The position numbers were made by a program, and so were the translations under genes. The notes under the pieces were generated by a model. The model made no database searches, was not told the origin of the DNA, and saw only the letters and a program-made list of their open reading frames with translations. From Pelagophyceae sp. CCMP2097 (lineage: Eukaryota; Sar; Pelagophyceae): 10,390 bases of DNA. Below, piece by piece: positions 7,211 through 10,390 of this stretch. Positions within the stretch are counted from its first letter, which is position 1, and each line of letters starts with the position of its first letter. Where the stretch lies: positions 50,611-61,000 of the forward strand of contig MU657472.1 of the NCBI GenBank assembly GCA_026770575.1, read 5' to 3'.

Positions 7211-7421
7211 CAAAAAAAAGAAAAAAGAAATAGCTCAATAAGAAATATTACAAGAGCGCGCCGGAGGCACACGGAGGACCCGAAGGATACAGCCAAATCC
7301 CATTGCAATGCCCACGTAAATAATTGAAATTATTTAACTAATCGCTGAACTTTCAAATCCTCCTTATCTTTATTTTTATTATTTTATTTCTTATTGAGCT
7401 ATTTATTTTTTCTTTTTTTTG

Positions 7422-7544
7422 CGGCCGACCAGATTCGAACCTGTGACCAAAAACTTCTTCTATGATGATTCCAATGAGGCTCCTGCTCGACCTCAACTCC
7501 CAATTTTAGCGATCGCATCAACCACCAATCGCTAAATAGGCCGA
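7422..7544 (-). ncRNA. Inverted copy of the tRNA-like module in block A'
   Basis: It matches the module at 7089-7210 almost base for base on the minus strand, with the same B-box core. The 5' side of the acceptor-like stem reads CGGCCTA instead of CGGCCGA, which breaks one pair, so the plus-strand copy is closer to the paired state. Transcripts from the two copies would be complementary to each other. Confidence 0.45.
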
Positions 7545-7594
7545 GTTGCTGTTTTTTTCTTTCCAAGGTGGAACCTCGGATTTGCTGGGCGACG

Positions 7595-7650
<56 letters not shown>
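7595..7650 (-). repeat. CTGT microsatellite in block A' (longer copy)
   Basis: Inverted and expanded counterpart of the array at 6999-7040, with AAACAGA interruptions in corresponding order. Confidence 0.85.
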
Positions 7651-8027
7651 TAATTGCCCCAAGTAATCCTTCAATCAAAGGACCCGAAGGGCCCTTGCCG
7701 TAAACTGACGTTGAATAAACGGCAAGGACCCTTCGGGTCCTGAAAAATAATAAAAATAAAGATAAGGAGGATTTGAAAGTTCAGCGATTAGTTAAATAAT
7801 TTTAATTATTTACGTGGGCATTGCAATGGGATTTGGCTGTATCCTTCGGGTCCTCCGTGTGCCTCCGGCGCGCTCTTGTAATAGCTTACTCTTAAAAAAG
7901 TTTATAAAACCTCGTTTTCATCCACTAAATTTTGCCTTATTTTCGATGCAATGAGTCTGCAAGTACAGAGCCGAAATCGTTTTTGTTTAAACTCCAAATC
8001 TGCAGGCCCAAGGTAGGGAGGGAAGGA

Positions 8028-8059
8028 TATTCACGTATCGACGCTTGTCGTGGACGAGC
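8028..8059 (+). repeat. Dispersed repeat copy (TATTCACGT...GGACGAGC)
   Basis: Matches 2348-2382 in TATTCACGT, CGACGC, TGT and GGACGAGC in the same order, with a similar G/A-rich lead-in (GGGAGGGAAGG versus GGGGGAAAG). It matches 891-912 over CGACGC-TGTCGTGGACGAGC. Boundaries are not sharp. Confidence 0.4.
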
Positions 8060-8274
8060 GGAGCAGGGCGGGGCAGAGCAAGGCGTCGACGAGCAGTGAT
8101 AAGGAGTCCTCCTTATGTTTCCGTAGAAAAGAGACGCCGAGTATACCTGGCGGAGGGAGCGTGTCCGACGAGGGCGCGGTCCTACGGTATAGAAGGATTT
8201 CAAGCCCCCCTCTCACGGCTCCTTATCACTGCACGGCCGGCGGCGTACAACTCTCAAAGTTCCGAGAACATCCG

Positions 8275-8310
8275 GGAAGTGCTTCCGTTTACCAAACGGA
8301 ACTATAAATA
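8275..8310 (+). promoter_or_regulatory. Overlapping hairpins followed by a TATA-like box
   Basis: GGAAG/CTTCC (8275-8286) and TTCCGTTT/AAACGGAA (8283-8301, 3-base loop) share the TTCC segment, so only one can form at a time. TATAAATA follows at 8303-8310. This could be a core promoter, but no convincing gene starts downstream, so the reading is weak. Confidence 0.25.
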
Positions 8311-9109
8311 AGAGACTGAATCAAATCTCGTTGCCTAATTTGCCTGGCTCGTCGATCGGCGGTGCATCGGGGGGCCGATGCGACGCCGCGAGGAAGCAAT
8401 CGGACGATGAGGGGGTGGCACTGAAAGTTGTAAAAATAAAAAAGGTAGCCGTTGGCGCCAAGATTCGGCATACCGGAAGAGCTCGCCGAGAGACAACCCA
8501 CAAGCCAATTTTCATCGTCATTGGCCGTAAACTCATCGCGTGGCGAGTGCACAAAGATGGCATTTTTTTCTCATACTATTATCATTCTGGCAAGGGGGAC
8601 TTTTCGGGCCACGAAGCGGCGTGGGCAGCTGCACGGACGGTACGGCCAGCAGCACGCCGTCGTCACGGTCGAGCCGAGCCGCGCCGACATGTCGCAGGGC
8701 CTCCGACGACGAACTCGGCGAACAATTTCGTATTTTTCGCAAAATATTCCAAGTTCTTGCGGAAACGTTGAACTCTCAACTTCCTCTGACATCCACGAAT
8801 ATGCAGTCCAAATGTTCAGAAGCGCTCTATCAAATTTTTGAATCCCCCAAAAATCCACCGAAAAGGGAACTATGAGTCGGCTAGATTTGCGGCAACCTCG
8901 AAATTGGCACACAAGCCGTTGGGCGTTGCCCAGCACCTCCTCCCCAAATATTGGAGATTGCGCAAATCGCGAACCCGCCTCACCAACCTCCGCCGATTTA
9001 TCGTTAAATGCAAGGTCACTTTATTTTTTTTCTTCGAAAGTCTCGCTTTCACCCCCTACCCAAGGTAGCTTTGGCGTCCTGGTGCGGCGGACGGGGGCCG
9101 TTTCCGCGG

Positions 9110-9287
9110 GACCCGAAGGGCTTCATCGCTTTGTCTCACCAGGCACATCCGACAGAACCCTTAGGGTCATGCGGAAGCGGCATCGGTCGCGCGTTAAGGC
9201 ATTTCCGGTATCGGCGCCTGCGCCGACACCCGGTGCGTCCCTCGTGGACGGTCTCCGCTTGACCCTAAGGGCTTCATCGCTTCGTCT
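9110..9287 (+). repeat. Direct repeat pair GACCC(G/T)AAGGGCTTCATCGCTT
   Basis: Copies at 9110-9136 and 9261-9287 match at all but a few of 27 positions and are 151 bases apart. Each begins with a GACCCGAAGGG-type core, the same core found in the composite element at 6908 and in block B near 7274. A short perfect hairpin TCGGCGC/GCGCCGA lies between the copies near 9212. Confidence 0.5.
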
Positions 9288-9428
9288 GCGGAGGCTCGAG
9301 CGATAGAGCCCTTCAAAACGAACGGGGCCCTCGTGCGACCGATGTCTTTGGCCCGGTGATGCGCGCCCAGGATTACGGTTGTTTGCCAGGGTAGGTACCA
9401 CAGTTTTAGGTGAGTACGTTATTTGGGA

Positions 9429-9490
9429 GGGTACGTGGGTACGTCGACGGCCGGCAACGACGAGGGACCCTGGGGGTACGTGGGTACGTC
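9429..9490 (+). repeat. 62-bp unit, copy 1 (GGGTACGTGGGTACGTC at each end)
   Basis: The unit starts and ends with GGGTACGTGGGTACGTC around a spacer containing GGCAACGA. Copy 2 lies at 9800-9861 in the same orientation and is also 62 bp, with GGGTATGTGGGTACGTC at its start. The direct orientation is unexpected, because both copies sit just inside inverted element ends. Confidence 0.6.
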
Positions 9491-9799
9491 GGCCCCCGTC
9501 AGATGCCCGTCCCCGAAAAAATCGCCCGCTCCGAGACCCGAAAAAATCGCTTCGGCGAAGTGTGGAAAACCCGGAGCACGCACAACGGGTGCCTTCCCAG
9601 TGGGTGGCCATGCTGCGGACCGCGCTCGGAGCGTTCGATTGCTCGCGCCTGTGGGCTCGCCGCTTCGGTCCGATGGCCCTGTCGGGGTGCACCGAGCTAG
9701 TGCTCGGAAATCAGTGCCCGCAGAGCTCCCTTCGTCGAAGCCTCTCGTAAGATTTGATATATTCCTTCAAATCAGCGTTAAGGTAAGCAAGGCGCGTCG

Positions 9800-9861
9800 G
9801 GGTATGTGGGTACGTCGCCGGGGAGCGGCGGCAACGAAAGGTGGGGGTACGCGGGTACGTC
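9800..9861 (+). repeat. 62-bp unit, copy 2
   Basis: Same length and order as the copy at 9429-9490; the spacer shares GGCAACGA but otherwise differs, while the flanking 17-mers are nearly conserved. This pattern suggests that the 17-mers, rather than the spacer, are under constraint. Confidence 0.6.
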
Positions 9862-9901
9862 AAAAGCCCATTTGCGAAAACTGTCGTACCTACCCTGGTG
9901 T

Positions 9902-9934
9902 TACGCTGCGTCCCCAGGGACCCAAGACAGCGTA
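9902..9934. repeat. Nested hairpin just outside the 9386-9898 element
   Basis: TACGCTG and CAGCGTA form the outer stem and GTCCC/GGGAC an inner stem around CA, with an asymmetric internal loop. It lies four bases beyond the right end of the inverted-repeat element. Role unknown. Confidence 0.35.
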
Positions 9935-10225
9935 GTGCAAACAATGTTACTTTTCTTATGATGGATGGATGGTTAAGAGAGCTCTTCTTCTTCAGATTGA
10001 GGTTGAAAGATTGTTCTTTTCTCGGAAAGAGCATGTAGAGAACGTGCTTTCAACGGCCCGTCGAACGGCTATAATGGGTGATCATGCTCAACGGACTTGA
10101 TGTACGGAGCGCAGCAGGCAGGGATTTGACTGAAGCCCAGCACGACACGGAACGTAAAAGCCCGCCCTTCAGAAGAAGAGCGGCTCCGCGCGGTGTTCGC
10201 CGGGCGTCAGAGGGATGCAGCCGAT

Positions 10226-10390
10226 TCAGCCGGGCCGCGGCGCGACGTAGTAGGAGAACTCGCACTTGGACTGCTCCAAGAGGAAGAGGCCAAAGTGCTC
10301 GCCGTTGGTCGTCTTGCCGTCCGAAGTGATCCAGACGTTGTACCACGAGTCCGACGGGTCGATCTTGAGGCCCATCTCCTTGATGGTCTC
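10226..10390 (-). CDS. C-terminal exon of an unrecognised protein (5' end beyond window)
   Basis: The minus frame is open from the right edge to a TGA at 10228-10226 and gives 54 residues that look truly protein-like: ETIKEMGLKIDPSDSWYNVW, then ITSDGKTTNGEHFGLFLLEQ, then SKCEFSYYVAPRPG. It has normal amino-acid variety, aromatic residues in beta-type spacing, and nearly all codons end in G or C, as in LAS1. The DSWYNVWI and GEHFGLFLLE segments suggest a compact beta-rich domain end, but I do not recognise the family. No start or splice acceptor is in view because the gene continues to the right. The 200 bases downstream (plus-strand left) hold no further supported feature and would be its 3'UTR. 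Confidence 0.6.
   Translation of the reverse strand, partial: ETIKEMGLKIDPSDSWYNVWITSDGKTTNGEHFGLFLLEQSKCEFSYYVAPRPG

Larger units (their letters stand above)
6897..7888. mobile_element. Composite A-B-A'-B' element with 6-bp flanking direct repeat
   Basis: Four blocks fill 6903-7882: A (6904-7246), B (7247-7385), A' (7386-7743, reverse complement of A) and B' (7744-7882, reverse complement of B). B and B' are 139 bp each and differ at about one base. A and A' differ at a handful of bases plus the copy number of a CTGT repeat. AGCTTA lies immediately outside both ends (6897-6902 and 7883-7888), as expected for a target-site duplication if the whole was inserted as one unit. No protein is encoded. 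Ordinary terminal-inverted-repeat elements do not have this order: here the two inverted repeats interlock, and the second half read on the minus strand is B-A, a circular permutation of A-B. The presence of tRNA-like modules suggests a SINE-related or Pol III-linked origin. The element lies 128 bases downstream of the LAS1 stop. Confidence 0.75.
7889..9385. other. Intergenic region without a supported gene
   Basis: Frames up to 146 codons exist on both strands but lack ATG starts, domains or consistent codon bias, and several overlap each other. Visible structures are a copy of the dispersed TATTCACGT...GGACGAGC repeat (8028-8059), stacked hairpins before a TATAAATA (8275-8310), and a direct repeat of about 27 bp at 9110 and 9261. 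The rest shows nothing I can interpret. Confidence 0.5.
9386..9898. mobile_element. Non-autonomous element with 22-bp inverted ends
   Basis: CCAGGGTAGGTAC(C)ACAGTT at 9386-9407 and its reverse complement at 9877-9898 differ at one base, defining a 513-bp unit. No clear target duplication is visible (flanks GTTTG and TGTTA). Frames inside give repeated low-complexity peptides and no transposase, so it would be moved in trans if it is a DNA transposon. Inside are two direct copies of a 62-bp unit (9429-9490 and 9800-9861). Confidence 0.55.

Noticed and set aside
6999..7650. CRISPR array
   Set aside because: The repeats are tetranucleotide microsatellites and inverted arms, without regular spacers.
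6904..7743. Simple DNA transposon with 340-bp terminal inverted repeats (A-B-A')
   Set aside because: It leaves B' unexplained, and no direct repeat flanks A-B-A' alone, whereas AGCTTA flanks the full A-B-A'-B'.
8331..8771. 146-codon plus frame after the TATA-like box
   Set aside because: No ATG start, no domain, and the C-terminal part is Arg-rich as in a GC-driven chance frame.
9123..9935. Long frames on both strands with THVP or GYVGTS repeats
   Set aside because: The repeats come from the GGGTACGTGGGTACGTC DNA units of the mobile element, not from a protein family.

Overview
The window looks like nuclear DNA from a GC-rich unicellular eukaryote, most likely an alga or related protist. 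Three things point that way. One gene (LAS1) can be rebuilt only by splicing several short introns with GTGCGC, GTGCGT, GTGAGC and GC donors. The gene density is low and the DNA between genes is full of small repeats. No bacterial operons or Shine-Dalgarno-spaced genes are visible. The exact lineage cannot be fixed from this sequence.

Layout, left to right. 3-212 is a possible C-terminal coding end with an AT-hook-like motif, followed by a triple TGTAA/AATAAA 3'-end signal. 345-1433 is repeat land: a 45-bp tandem repeat, a 130-bp tandem duplication, a nested inverted repeat at 799-860 and a 117-bp MITE-like element at 1317-1433. 1741-2175 (minus) is a transposase-like C-terminal fragment. 3018-3880 (minus) holds a Tudor-like gene with a long acidic Ser/Asp/Glu tail and a probable upstream exon. 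4259-4308 is a small perfect hairpin flanked by 9-bp direct repeats. 4795-6768 (plus) is the best gene in the window: a LAS1-family pre-rRNA processing endonuclease in about six exons. 6897-7888 is a composite element of about 980 bp, built as A-B-A'-B' (two interlocked inverted repeats with tRNA-like modules), flanked by a 6-bp direct repeat. 7889-9385 is mostly unexplained sequence with small repeats. 9386-9898 is a 513-bp element with inverted ends and a 62-bp unit duplicated inside. 10226-10390 (minus) is the last exon of an unrecognised gene that continues beyond the window.

The genes do not form a pathway. LAS1 is a housekeeping ribosome-biogenesis gene, and the Tudor-like protein may be a chromatin or RNP reader, but nothing links the two beyond proximity. 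The most unusual items are the A-B-A'-B' element, whose two halves are circular permutations of each other in opposite orientation, and the LAS1 intron that sits inside the catalytic R-x4-H motif and uses a GC donor.
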